The position numbers and the translations under genes are program-made. This document shows positions 43,324 through 54,379 of a stretch of 64,000 nucleotides of DNA, piece by piece. Origin of the DNA: Zygnema cylindricum (lineage: Eukaryota; Streptophyta; Zygnematophyceae; Zygnematales; Zygnemataceae); assembly GCA_037447655.1 (NCBI GenBank), contig JBBHKE010000958.1:1-64000 (forward strand). The letters run 5' to 3'. Numbering within the stretch: the stretch's first letter is position 1; the number at the start of each line of letters is the position of its first letter. The notes under the pieces are model-generated. The model did no database searches. It was not told where the DNA came from and saw only the letters and a program-made list of their open reading frames with translations.

Positions 43324-43767
43324 TTCTCAAGACGTGACTTCTATATTATTATCCCTCCAATACCTTTGTAAAAACTCTGAACTCTTATCTTCTAAAGTTA
43401 ACTCATCTTCTGGCCTTCCTAGATAATGCACTTGCCAAAATATAGTATTGCCAACTTTAAACCGTTGACCAACCGAATCTAATACCCATCTGTGGACCTC
43501 ATGTTATATAATTATTGAAGGATTCAATTCCAATTCTCTTTCAGTTGGCCGAAGATTTCGTGGTTTTAGCTGACCGATGTGTATTACAAGATAATTTTTT
43601 GTTGAAGGCGGAAAGTCCAATTTTGCACCAACTGACGATATCATCTCGATTACAGTAAATGGTCCAATGTACTTAAGAGCGAATTTCCCCATAGGATCCA
43701 ATTGTCCCTCGATCTTACACTTGTAATGAGTTGTAGAAAGCCAAACCTTGTCACCTGCGCTTACCAC
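43324..43767 (-). pseudogene. integrase tail and chromodomain-like end of E10
   Basis: The integrase C-terminal segment reads GDKVWLSTTHYK, GKFALKYIGPFTVIE and VIHIGQLKPRN. After one in-frame TAA the frame continues HEVHRWVLDSVGQ, FWQVHYLGRPEDELTLE and FLQRYWRDN. The W-x-V-x-Y-L-G-R-P-E-D pattern is that of a chromodomain (compare Y-L-V-K-W-K-G-Y-P), the targeting module of chromoviruses. Its aromatic cage residues are only partly kept. Confidence 0.8.
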
Positions 43768-44536
43768 CCAATCACTCCATTAGCGTTGAGCATTTAACTC
43801 TTGCCTCATTTGTGCCTCCACTAATGCATCCCGTACTGTTTTCCAAACTGTATGAATGTCTTCCCAAAACTCTGTTCCTCAATTTCTACTCTTTTGAGTG
43901 ACCCGTGTTATTAAGTCTAATGCTTCTCTGGGTTGGTATCCATATGCAACTTCAAACAGTGAGAATCTTGTGCTAGCATGTTTACATGAATACTATGCAA
44001 ATTCCATTAATAGCAGTTTCGATTCCCATGTGTTCTGAACTCCACTACAAACAGTCCTAAGCATTTCCTCCAATGTATGGTTCATCGTTTCTGTCTGTCC
44101 ATCCGTCTGAGGATGATTAGAGGTACTCATTTTTAATTCAGTGCCTAGATTTTGCTTCAATTCTTTCCGGAAATGCAGACTTAAATTTAGAATCTCTATC
44201 ATTGACTATAGACAGAGGAACTCCATGATGTCTAACCATGTTGTCAAAATATAACTTTGCAATATCCACAACTGAATGAGTAGTTTTGCAAGGGATAAAT
44301 ATTGCCATTTAATTGAACTTATCAACTACGACCATGATTCTGTCATTTTTTCTAGATGTAGTTGGCAACTTAACAATAAAATCCATACTGAAAAATTCCT
44401 ATGGTTTTTCGGGGATATCTAAAGGTTTTAAGAGACATTTAGGTTTCTGGTTACTAAGTTTACTCTGTTGGCAAGGGACGCAACTTTCCACGTGTTTCGA
44501 CACCTCTTTTGCAATCCCAGGCCAAAACAATCTACT
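43768..44536 (-). pseudogene. gypsy integrase core of E10
   Basis: Read across frame changes: SCVPCQQSK of the zinc domain, WEFFSMDFIVKLP (first Asp), MVVVDKFNKMAIF, IVNDRDSKF (second Asp region), STSNHPQTDGQTETMNHTLEEML (catalytic Glu region) and WESKLLLMEFA. The conserved gypsy integrase signature PQTDGQTE is perfect. Confidence 0.9.
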
Positions 44537-45034
44537 CTACAACGGACCAAGAGTTTTATCTCGACGTAGATGTCCTAAATGCTCATGAGCTTTTTGTAAA
44601 AGTTGTTTTCTTAAGTCTCCCATTTCAAGAATGCATAATCTATCCCGTGTTTGCAAATACAGTAAACCATCTTCTATTGTAAAGTTTTTGACATGCCTTT
44701 CATTCAATGGGTTAGAATTCCCTCCCAAAATATTCTTGCAAATCACAGCAAAATAAGGATCTTGATCATAACCATTTCTAACGGCATCTAAAAACATTTC
44801 ATCCCGAACCATCACGCTTATCTCAAAACATCTACTTAAAGGATCTGCGACTACATTTGTCTTTCCATGAATATGTTTGACTTTAAATTTGAAATACGCC
44901 AATTTCTGTATCCACCTAACTTGTTTGCCTGTCATGATCTGTGCATCACTTAATCCTTGTAGATAAGAGAGTGCCTTATTATCACAATGAACTGTAAATT
45001 CTTTATAATGCAAATAACAACGCCATTTCACCAA
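44537..45034 (-). pseudogene. gypsy RNase H and integrase zinc domain of E10
   Basis: RNase H: FTVHCDNKALSYLQ, KLAYFKFKVKHIHGKTNVVADPLSR. Then the spacer YLQTRDRLCILEMGDLRKQLLQKAHEHLGHLRRDKTL, which starts the HHCC zinc domain. RNase H N-terminal parts lie to the right in another frame (45035-45197). Confidence 0.9.
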
Positions 45035-45197
45035 TGCATGAACTATTGCAAGTAATTCCTTTTCCTGTCCCGGATAGTTCTTTTCAGCATCATTAAAATT
45101 ACTGGACTCAAAAGCAATAGGATGAAAATATTTTCCGGATTTTTGACTTATGACTGCACCTAGACCTTTATCAGATGCATCGTTAGGGATGAGAACT

Positions 45198-46199
45198 TCA
45201 AATTCCCAGCAGGATCGAATACACCGGTGTAGGGGCAGAGGTCAACTTCCTTTTTAGTTTTTCGAAAGCTCTCTCCTGATCGGCTCCCCACACAAACGTC
45301 TCATTCTCTTGAAGTAAATCTGTCAAAGGTGCGACGATCATACTGAAGTTCTTGATAAATTTCCTGTAATAAGTGGCCAATCCCAAAAATGATCTAACCT
45401 GTGTGACATTAGTGGGTTGCTTCCAATTTTGGATTGCAGTAATTTTGGATAGATCTGTTTTAACACCCTCCCCACTAACTATATGTCCCAAAAATAATTG
45501 TTCACTCTTAAGAAAACTAGATTTTGACAATTTTCCATATAGATTTTTTTCCCTAAACCTTTCCAACACTTTCCTTAAATGAATTACATGTTGTTCTTTA
45601 GATTCGGTGAATATTAAAATATCATCTATAAACACCTGAACAAACTCATCTATATAATCAGAGAATGTTTGGTTGATTAATCTTTGATAAGTAGGCGGTG
45701 CATTCGTCAAACTAAATGGCATCACTATCCATTCAAAATGACCGACTCTAGTTCTAAAAGCAGTTTTATCAACATCTTCAGTTCGAATTGGCTCCTGATT
45801 AAAGCCACTACGCAGATCAATCAAAGAAAATATTTAACCACCTTTCAAACGATCTATCAAATCACAAATTAAAGGTAACGGATACTTATATTTCACCGTA
45901 ATCTTGTTAAGACTACGATAGTCGACACACATCCTCAACGTTCCGTCTTTCTTTTTGATAAAGAGAACTGGTGCTCCGTACGGTGATTTGTTGGGCTGAA
46001 TATGTCTTTTCTCCTGAAGCTCCTTGATCTGTTTCTTTAACTTCTCCTGCTCAAAAAAATTGTGCTTATAAATTCTTGTGACATGTGGATTACATCCAAG
46101 TTCAAGGTTAATAACATGTTTCACGTCTCGGGAAGGTGGCCTCCTTGAGGGTAAGTCACTTGGGAAAACATCCCTAAATTCAAAAATCAAATCTTTCAA
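45198..46199 (-). pseudogene. gypsy reverse transcriptase of E10
   Basis: One frame with a single stop near 45834. Motifs: [80 protein letters not shown], and the catalytic box VFIDDILIFTESKEQH (F for Y). Then LGHIVSGEGV and VRSFLGLATYYRKFI. The two catalytic Asp residues are intact. Confidence 0.95.
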
Positions 46200-46478
46200 A
46201 GCAGCATCAGATGTATTAATGTCAGTTCCAAAATCATTTTTTTGTTTTTCAAGATTTTTAGTGGTATTTTATTTATAAATGACATCAATATTAGTGTTTT
46301 CTCCCCCCTTTTCATCAGTAACAACCTCAGTAAGTAATAACAAGAAAGCATGATTTATTTTATCTTTTAAATGCTTTTTAAATTGTTTAGCAGAAATCAA
46401 ACCTTCCACTCCCAATTTGGTTATGTTATTTATAATATTTATATGCAACTTTTTCGAAGGTAATGCTTGCAAAACTTT

Positions 46479-46826
46479 CTAAACGTTTTTAGACTTCACT
46501 CTCAAGGTGTTAGTTTTCCAATTATTTTGAGGGTTGTGTTCAGTTAACCAAGGCTTTCCCTGTATTAGCTCCTCACTAACTAAATTCATTATTTCATACA
46601 CAACTATCATTTTATGACCCTCGATATCAACTTCTATTGTGTCAGTTTGTAAATCTAATGTGGACTTATTACCATTTGCCACTTGAACATTTAAAGGTTT
46701 TTCCCTTATGACTATAGGAATTTTATTTTCCTCAATAAACTTATTTGAAATTAAATTATGTGTAGCACGTGAATCTACTATAACTCTCAATGGTTTTCCT
46801 TCCACTAAAGACTCGAATCTGATCAA
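46479..46826 (-). pseudogene. gypsy aspartic protease of E10
   Basis: RVIVDSRATHNLISNKFIEE is the retropepsin active site, with Arg in place of the conserved Gly of D-S-G-A (one base change). It is followed by a typical beta-rich region ending ELIQGKPWLTEHNPQ. A loss-of-function change is likely. Confidence 0.87.
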
Positions 46827-47112
46827 ACTGTGTTTGGTGTCATCGTTACTTAACTATCCTAACACAAGCGTGTTGTTAAGAGTTTCATCAAAAAGATTGT
46901 TCAAACTATGGACTGTAGTTAGCATCATAATAAATTCAACAATCCTAGCCTTTCTATTCATTTGTTTGCCCTCTAGAGTTAACTCCTTAACATGTGGATC
47001 CGATCAACTCCACTGAGGACTTTCAGCTAGTCCTTTTCGTTTCTCACCTTCTGGGCTTCCTGCTCAGCTAAGTGTAATGCAATATCTTCTTGAAGACCTT
47101 CATTGACATCAA

Positions 47113-47415
47113 CTATTTTAAGAGATCCCTTATCTGTACGTCTTTAGCGTAATGATCTAGACCTCTGCATTTATAACAAGTGACTTTTTTTTTCAGTTTT
47201 GTGCATTCTCTGCTGAAATGTCCTTCCTCTCCACAGTTATAACACTTAATTTTCTTCATTTGTACACACTCAGATGCCGTATGACCTCTTTTTAAACAAA
47301 TAGTGTATGTGGGAATGCTTAGATTGGGTTTCTGAGCATTAATACTTGGTTTATGACGCTTAATGTATCTCGCTCTATTGTAAAATTTGTTTTCTTGCAT
47401 TAACACTCGGTCCAC
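47113..47415 (-). pseudogene. three-knuckle nucleocapsid region of E10
   Basis: Three tandem knuckles with basic linkers: a first with its leading Cys lost (TICLKRGHTASEC), a perfect CYNCGEEGHFSREC, and a third with its last Cys replaced by Val (CYKCRGLDHYAKDV). E11 carries the same array in a more decayed state. Confidence 0.88.
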
Positions 47416-48342
47416 CTCTCTGATTTCCCCTAAAGATATTCTGCCTATTCACCAGACCTGCATTCAAACCCTCTTCCTCAAATTCCTCCTCACCCTACTT
47501 TGATACTTCACTTAAATTTCCCCTGAGTGGTCGAGTTTCACGATTATACCCCAACTGATCCTCTAATTCGAATGCCTTATCTTGTAATTCTTTCAATTTA
47601 ATAAGTTTTGATGTTTCAGTTCTGATTTCAGTATAGGATTCAGATAGTTCAAGAAATGCAACTTAGCCATTTCATCAGTAAAACCTATGACATGAATGCT
47701 AGATGAGTAAAATTCCACAATTTAATCTTTCACAGAACCGGTCTGCTTACAGTTAAGCCACTTTTCTTCCATTCTGCATTTATAAGTGACAGACAAAAAA
47801 CGCGATTTGATAGCGGACTTAAAAGCTTCCCAATCAACATTATAAGGAATCAAATTAGACCTCTTTTGAGTGTAATACCAAATCTGAGCATCACCTTTCA
47901 GACAACTAACGGCAAAAGAATTGTAATCATCACGATCACAGTTTCTAGATTCGAAATAATACTCCATATGAAAAATCCAAGCATCTAACTCATCAATCTT
48001 CTTACCATCAAATGATGGTGCTTCACTGATAGACAATTTCAGATCCCTTATCTTCTTAGGTCTATCGTGATTATCTTCCCTAAAATTGGCATTTCTCTTA
48101 CTACTCTCACCCTTTTGATCATTAACATCATTTTTGGTGTGAATTAAATTAATTAGCCCATCCAATTTGTGATTTGAAACATTTCCATTTTCCTTAACAT
48201 CCTTCAATTCACTTTTCAACGTAGAAATTGTTTCATCCACAAAAGCAGCATGATTATTAAATCTTTTGATCGATTTCACACTACGTTTTTTCAACACATT
48301 CAAGGCATTTTCTATTTCATGTTTCCATGCAGAATTTGCCAT
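47416..48342 (-). pseudogene. gypsy gag of E10
   Basis: The ATG at 48342 gives MANSAWKHEIENALNVL. A coiled-coil-like stretch follows (TISTLKSELKDVKENG), then the gag core: ISEAPSFDGKKIDELDAWIF, MEYYFESRNC, FAVSCLKGDAQIWYYTQKR, LNCKQTGSVKD. After a stop at 47722 it reads IVEFYSSSIHVIGFTDEMAK in a nearby frame. This is the capsid-forming part. Confidence 0.88.
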
Positions 48343-49099
48343 TATCACACAATGAAATCAAGCAATAAAAGGTAGAGTATAATTATTCAAAAAAGTTTGC
48401 AGCAGATTTGATATTGTCAGATTTCTCCAATCCAAGCCTTCCTTTCCCTAACAATTTTTTTGAAATATATCAAAATCTGAAAGTCAAACAAACATTAAAA
48501 GTAAGTTAGTGAAAATTCAATTTTCCCAAACATTGAAATAGAAAGGTAAATTTTTTCCCCACAAATTTTGCAGCAGCAAAATTCAAAGCTCTCCATGGTA
48601 AAATTCAACCACAAATTTTGCAACAGCAAAATTTAAAGCAATCAAAGGTAACAATTTAGGGTTTGAAAAGTTTTAAGTCATTTCTGACTCCTTTGCTCTT
48701 AAAGTAGTAAAGTGCTCCGCTTTCCTTCTCCACCATTAGCAAATTTCCCATTTCCCACTACATCAACATCTTTTGTTCTCTAATCCTCACATCCTCACCC
48801 TTCATGGCTTCAAGCCCTCCCTCTACACATGAATCATTGCTTAGAGAAGGCAAGTTTGTTTGGCCTCTAGGTAATTGGAGTGAGTTTCAATGGTGGCTAC
48901 ACTACCCACCCCGCTTTAGTCCTTAAGACCTAAGCACGCCCCACATCCAACCAGCGGCCGCTGGCAGTGTGATCACTCAATTTCCCTCCAATCCCCTACC
49001 ACTTCACATTGTGGTTCTACCGACATAGGTTAGAGCACCATCACCGGTCACGGCAGTCGATATTCGAGTGAGCAAACTTCTCCTTGGTTTCTAACTAAA
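48343..49099 (-). other. 5' leader of E10
   Basis: Between primer site and gag start. It holds short direct repeats (CAAATTTTGCAGCAGCAAAATTCAAAGC-like, near 48563-48640) and a block (48780-49080) of unknown role. No open frame of note. Confidence 0.55.
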
Positions 49100-49111
49100 G
49101 CTTTGATACCA
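49100..49111 (-). other. tRNA-Met primer binding site of E10
   Basis: The minus strand reads TGGTATCAAAGC, one base from the usual TGGTATCAGAGC, two bases after the LTR. Confidence 0.85.
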
Positions 49112-49113
49112 TA

Positions 49114-50086
49114 TATAATAGGATTTCTAACCTCTCATAAAATCCCATTACTACAACCAATTTCAACCACATATTCCACACATTGGAAAATACACATCCA
49201 CAATGAAAAACACTCACATAAGGATAAACTTTAAATTAGAAGAAGCTTATGTCCACATAACATTAGCTTGGTCTCTTGCCTTCGTGGCTCAACCCTTCTT
49301 ATTAAAGTATTTTCCAATGCTCTCCACTCTTACTAATTATATCTTTTAACTACTAAAACACTACTTAGTTTGTAAGAGATTTCAGTGCCAACATGCCAAT
49401 GCTCCAATTTGGTTTTAATCGCTCAAGACTAAGATCAGTGAGAATTTCCACAAAATTTTCCAAAGGAAAAGATGTTAACTCTCCTCTTAGACTTCATTAT
49501 TTATCCATTATCGCCTTGGACCAGCCAGGCCAAAGTCAACGCTCTGTTGAACAGGTTTTACTTGGGCCGATTATTGATCAGCAAGGACTCAGACTGACCA
49601 ACGCAAAAACGTGCGAAATCTCTTACTAACTACGTAGCATTTACCAACCAATAAAACGCTATGTTTCACTACATAACATTTACGTGCAAAAATGTGCGCC
49701 AAACGAAACGATACTTCGTAGGAACGTGCATCGCAAATTTCGCATGCGAAACTACCTACGAAATTTCATTAAGTGAAGGTGACGTTTTATACTAAAATTG
49801 TACGAAACGAACCATTGTGCGCACTAAACGACTAAATGTTTCATTAGTACTTTATGAAACGTACATGCAAAATTTCGGTACTCATTTGACCCTTAACCCG
49901 TTTCAATGATACCCACTTGTTAGTTTGACCCCGCGCTGTCACCTAAATACACCCATTGCTATTTCTTTTGAATTAAAACTCCAAATCGCGCAATTCTTTC
50001 GTGGACGTCTACCAAATTAATAACTTTATATTCCTAACATTTAAATACCCAATTACGACCAAGTTCGATCCACTATTACTGTTAAA
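49114..50086 (-). repeat. 5' LTR of E10
   Basis: 973 bp, matching 42310-43277 with few differences. Its sense start has changed from TGTAAC to TTTAAC. Confidence 0.92.
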
Positions 50087-50983
50087 AGAACACAAAAATA
50101 GAAAAATCCGTACGCTAACTAACATCTACCACTAGCTAACAATGAGAAAAAAAAATGGTGGGCAATCGGTGGCAAGGAGGAAGCAAGAAAACAGCTCCGT
50201 CACCAATTGAAAATTCTTGGCCAAAAGCTTAAATTCTTTAAGTTTGAGAATTAGCCTAAGTAGGAGCTACGCTAGGCCTAAGCAAAACTAGCCTACGTCT
50301 AGCCTACTTTACATGCATGAAACTAATTAAGATGTTGGCCAATAGGTGGACAACATCGTTTGCCGTACGCCCAACAAAATCCACTGTACTCAAAATCGAA
50401 ATACCTCCGCAAGAAATGAAAAGTATCGCACAAAATTAGTACAGTTCATCAAACATATAAATAATTGAATCGACGTGAAATTCGCACGTGCAAACGAAAC
50501 AGCAAGACGTGCGTGCATCAAATCATGAGTGCCTGCATGAAATATCGCGTGCATGCATAAAATTGCACGCGCGTGCCTAAAAACGCGTGTGCATGCAAAA
50601 TACCACGCGTGCATGCAAAATACCGCGCGTGCGTGCAAAATACCGTGCGTGCGAGCAACCGACACGATGCAGCATGACAGGTTGTACGTCTACGATCTCA
50701 CGCAAAGACATGCAACATACCAAATCATTTCAAAAGTTACGATGTGCCTAACGACGCTTCAAAAAGTTTCGAAAAAAAACAGTGCGGCAAAAACAAATTG
50801 TACACAGAGACAGCCGCCATGGTTATATTCGACGTTTACAATCATCACAAACTTAAGTAACAACTTCGAGTAAACACAAAGAGACAATTGAAATCCGGGT
50901 CTGCCGCATCCGCGCTAAAAAACAAAGTAAATTTGCTAAGTTAGAACTACATCGGGCCATACCCTAAGAATTTTGGTACGGTC
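50087..50983. other. spacer between two divergent gypsy elements
   Basis: No gene. Includes a purine-pyrimidine alternating repeat array (50505-50660). Confidence 0.6.
50505..50660. repeat. about 20-bp GCGTGCATGCAAAATACC array
   Basis: Six to eight degenerate units built on CGCGTGCATGCAAAATACC, dominated by alternating GC/GT/AT steps. The last three units are nearly identical. Confidence 0.8.
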
Positions 50984-51690
50984 GATGGTTCGTTTCGTAG
51001 AATTTTAGTACGCAAAAACATTTTCACTTTATGTAATTTAATAGGTAGTTTCGCAAGTGAAATTTGCAACGCGCGTCTGTGTAAAGTCGCGTTTCAATTC
51101 ACGCGCATTTTTGCGCGTAAATGTTACGAAGTGAAAGTTAGCGTTTCATTGGTTAGAAAATGTTAGGTGGTTATTCAAAGTTTTCACACGTTTTTGCATT
51201 AGTCAGTCCAAATCGCAGCAAATCAGTGATTGGCCTAGGTGGCCTAGGTGATCAAAGCGTTGACTTTGGCCTAGCTGGTCTAAGGCGATGATCGATAAAT
51301 AGTGAAGTCAAAAAGAAAGGAAGCATATTTTCCCCATTGGAAAAGTTTTTGGAAATTCTTAACTGAACTTGGTCTTGAGCAAATAATCCCAAAATTGAGT
51401 AATGAGATATTTTGCATTGGAAATCTCTAACTAACTATAAGTGTTATAGTAGTTAAGAGCGAGAATTATCTAAGAGTGGAGGGCAATGGAAAAAGACTTT
51501 AAAAAATAGTTGATCTAAGAGGGCAAGAGACAAGGCTAATGTTATGCGGACAAAAACCTTCTTCTTAATAAAAGTTGATTCTTTATGTGAGGGTTTCAAA
51601 AGTGATTGTGTATTTTTTTAGTGGATGGAATATGTGGTTGATAGTGGTTGTAGTAATGGGATTTTTTGAGAGGCACGAAATCTTATTATA
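50984..51690 (+). repeat. partial 5' LTR of E11
   Basis: Corresponds to the inner and 3' part of the E10 LTR (ATGGTTCGTTTCGTA, AGGTAGTTTCGCA, GACTTTGGCCTAGCTGGTCTA) and ends TCTTATTATA as in E10. The first about 250 bp are missing. Confidence 0.85.
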
Positions 51691-51692
51691 TA

Positions 51693-51704
51693 TGGTATCA
51701 AAGC
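51693..51704 (+). other. tRNA-Met primer binding site of E11
   Basis: TGGTATCAAAGC, identical to that of E10. Confidence 0.85.
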
Positions 51705-51952
51705 TTTGGTTAGAAACCAAAGATAAGCTTGCTCATTTGAAAATTGAGTGTCGTGACTAATGAGGTGTCTTTGACCTGTGTAGGTGGAACCACAATGTGA
51801 AGTGGTAGGGGAATGGAGGGAAACTAAGTGACCACATTGCCAGCGCCGCTGGTGAGATGTGGGGCGTGCTTAAGTCCTAAGAATTCAGCCAAGGTAGGCC
51901 ATGTAGCCACCGCTAAATCTCAGTTTAATTACCAAGAGGTCACACAACCAAC

Positions 51953-52900
51953 ATTTCTACTGTGGATCAAAAAATTTCAGAATTCAAAAGTGAATTAAAA
52001 GATGTTTAAGAAAATGGGCATGTTTCAAATCAAAAATTAGATAAGCTCATTTATATAATTCACACCAGATATGATATCAATGACTAAAAAGGTGAGAGTC
52101 GTAAGAGAAATGCCAGTTTTAAAGAGGATGATAATGATAAACCTAAAAAGATCAAATATTTGAAAATGTCTATAAGTGAAGCACCATCATTTGATAGTAA
52201 AAAAATTGTTAAGTTGGATGCATCGATATTCAATATGGAATATTATTTGGAACTTAGAATTTGTGATCGTGACGATAACACTTTTTTTTGCTGTCAGTTG
52301 TGTAAAGGGTGATGTTTAGATTTGGTATTACATTCATAAAAGGTCTAATTTTATTCTAGATAATGCTGATTGGTAAGCTTTGAAAACCGTGAACAAATCG
52401 CGTTTCTTTTCTGTCACTTATAAATCCAGGATGGAAAAAAAGTAGTTGAACTATAAGCAGACTGGATCTGTGAAAAAATATATCGTGGAATTTGAGTCAT
52501 CCAATATTCATGTCATGGGATTATCGTGGAATTTGAGTCATCCAGTATTCATGTCATAGGATTGACTGATGAGGCTAAGTTGCATTTTTTTAATTATTTA
52601 AATCGTATGCTGAAATCGGAACACAGACATTAGAAATTAAATAATCTGAAAGAATTACAAGTGAAGGCAGAGGATCAGTTCGCGTATAACAAGGAAACTA
52701 GATCAATAACGGGTAACTTTAATAAAGTATTAGAGTGGGGTGAAGAGGAATTTGAAGAACAGGGTCTGAATGCAGGTCTTCTAAAGAGGCATCATATTTT
52801 CATGGAGAATCACAAGGGTGGACAAAGTGTTAACGCAGGAAACAAATTTCACAATAGAGGCGGACACATTAAGAGTCCTAAACCGAGCTTTGATGCTTAA
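51953..52900 (+). pseudogene. decayed gypsy gag of E11
   Basis: Across several frames: TVDQKISEFKSELKDV, a stop, ENGHVSNQKLDKLI, MSISEAPSFDSKKI, NMEYYLELRICDRDD and, from 52661, KVLEWGEEEFEEQGLNAGL. It aligns with the E10 gag in the same order. A 43-bp segment (ATCGTGGAATTTGAGTCATC) is duplicated at about 52484-52560. Confidence 0.82.
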
Positions 52901-52917
52901 AAACATAATCTTACCGT

Positions 52918-53206
52918 TCCCACATGCATACTCTACCACGAAAGGGGTCATAGAGCATTAGATTCTGCACAATTGAAGATGATTAATAGTGATAACTATA
53001 GAGAGGAGGGACATTTCAACAAAGAGTGCACAAAACCCAAAAAGAAAATCACTTATTTCATATGTGGAGGTCTAAGTCATTACGCTAAAGACTCTACCGA
53101 CAAAGGGTCTTTTAAAGAAGTTAATGTAAGTGAAGGTCTTCTAAAAAATATTGCATTATACATACCTGAGCAGAAAGCCGAAGTTGTGGGAAATGGAAAG
53201 AACTAG
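52918..53206 (+). pseudogene. nucleocapsid knuckles of E11
   Basis: CILYHERGHRALDS, NSDNYREEGHFNKEC and YFICGGLSHYAKDS correspond to the three knuckles of E10, each missing one or more Cys. Confidence 0.8.
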
Positions 53207-53296
53207 CTGAAAGTCCTCAGCTTAGTCAACCAGATCTTGAGATAAAAGAGATAAATATGGAGGGCAAACTCATCAATGCAAAGGCTGGGATAGGTG

Positions 53297-53985
53297 TTCC
53301 TCTCCCTCTCCTTTTCCCTCTACCTCTCCCGCTCCCCCTCCCTTTCACTCTCCCTCTCTCTCTCCCTCTCCCTTTTACCTCTCCCTCTCCTTATACCTCT
53401 CCCTCTCCTTATACCTCTCCCTCTCCCTCTTCCTCTCCTTCTCCCTCTCTATCTCTCCCTCTCTCCCTCTCTCCCTCTCTCCCTTTCCCTCTCCCTCTCC
53501 CTCCCCCTCTTCCTATCTTTCTCTCCCTTTGTACCTCTTTCCCTCTCTCATTCTCTTTTTCTCCCACTCTCTCTCCCTCTTTTCCTTTCCCTCTCCCTTC
53601 TTCCTCACCCTCTCTCCTCCCTTTCCATCTCCCTCCCCTTCTCCCAATCCCTCTTCCTCCCTTTTTCTCCTCACTCTCCCTTCCCTCATCCGCTCACCGT
53701 CCCTCTTCCTCTCTTTCTCTCCCTCTATCCCTCTCTTCCTCTCACCCTCTCTTCCTCTCACCCTCTCTCCCTTTCTCTGTCTCTCCCTCTCTTTGTCTCT
53801 CCTTCCCCAACTCCTTATCGCTTTCCCACTCCCTCTACCTTTCCCTCTCCGTCTCCCTCTCCCTCTCCTTCTTCCTCTCCTTCTGCCTTTATCTTTCCCT
53901 CTCCCTCCCCCTCTTTCTCCCTCTCCCTCTCCCTCTCCTCCTCCCTCGCCCACAACCTCTCCCTATCCCTCTCCCTCTCTCCCTG
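53297..53985 (+). repeat. CT-rich polypyrimidine tract
   Basis: About 690 bp of CCCTCT/CTCTCC/TCTCCCT words with almost no purines on this strand, starting abruptly at the broken end of E11 and ending at TCCCTGACAAATG. The long open frames in it are an artefact of low complexity. Confidence 0.95.
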
Positions 53986-54206
53986 ACAAATGACTTAGCG
54001 GACAAGTATTTGTACAATCACTTAGTATAGATTTTGAGTAATATAGATTGTACGTTGGTATTACTCATTGTACTTTGGTAGATTAGGTTGGCAGGGTTAG
54101 GAATACTTAGTTCTTAGTGACAGGTTGATTTTTGGACGTACCTCTCTCAGGTACACTTGTGTCCTCCGGACAACACTGAGTGGACACTCAGTGCGAGTAT
54201 AAGATG
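53986..54206. other. spacer with a small hairpin
   Basis: CACTGAG (54174-54180) and CTCAGTG (54187-54193) form a perfect 7-bp stem with a 6-base loop. Nothing else is recognised. Confidence 0.6.
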
Positions 54207-54360
54207 TTGATATTTGGGTATTTTCTAGGTCTTTATTAGATAGAAAAGAGTAGAGGCAGTCTGCCTCTGACTCCCTTCTCCAAGCCCCCACACTTCTCGT
54301 AGTCACTGAAGGCTGGAGAGGGAGCTAGAGCCATGGCTGCCTAAGCTTTCCAGAGAGACA
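54207..54360 (+). repeat. L-family LTR fragment, opposite orientation
   Basis: The reverse complement matches the inner end of L2-L6 (GCAGCCATGGCTCTAGC, TCTCCA, AGTGACT, GGCAGACTGCCTC, GACCTAGAAAATAC). In sense it is the first part of an LTR and precedes plus-strand copia fragments. Confidence 0.85.
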
Positions 54361-54379
54361 GGAATAGATAATAGGTATG

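Larger units (their letters stand above)
42310..50086 (-). mobile_element. Ty3/gypsy retrotransposon E10, chromovirus-like
   Basis: LTRs at 42310-43277 and 49114-50086 are highly similar. The minus-strand order gag, knuckles, protease, RT, RNase H, integrase is diagnostic of Ty3/gypsy, and a chromodomain-like tail follows integrase. The primer site is a tRNA-Met type, and the polypurine tract AAGGAGGGGATGA abuts the 3' LTR. Flanks AAAAC (42305-42309) and AGAAC (50087-50091) are a target duplication with one mismatch. Scattered stops and frameshifts make it defective, but the LTR similarity suggests a younger age than the copia remnants. Confidence 0.95.
50984..53290 (+). mobile_element. truncated Ty3/gypsy element E11, same family as E10
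   Basis: Partial 5' LTR, primer site, leader, decayed gag and knuckles in plus orientation. Similarity to E10 stops near 53256-53290, where a CT-rich tract begins. No protease or RT follows. E11 is more diverged than the two E10 LTRs are from each other. Confidence 0.88.

Noticed and set aside
53257-54030. Long open frames of 146-257 codons in the CT-rich tract
   Set aside because: Composition is almost pure CT, giving Pro/Leu/Ser (or Glu/Gly/Arg) low-complexity translations. A near-stopless strand follows from the base bias, not from coding.
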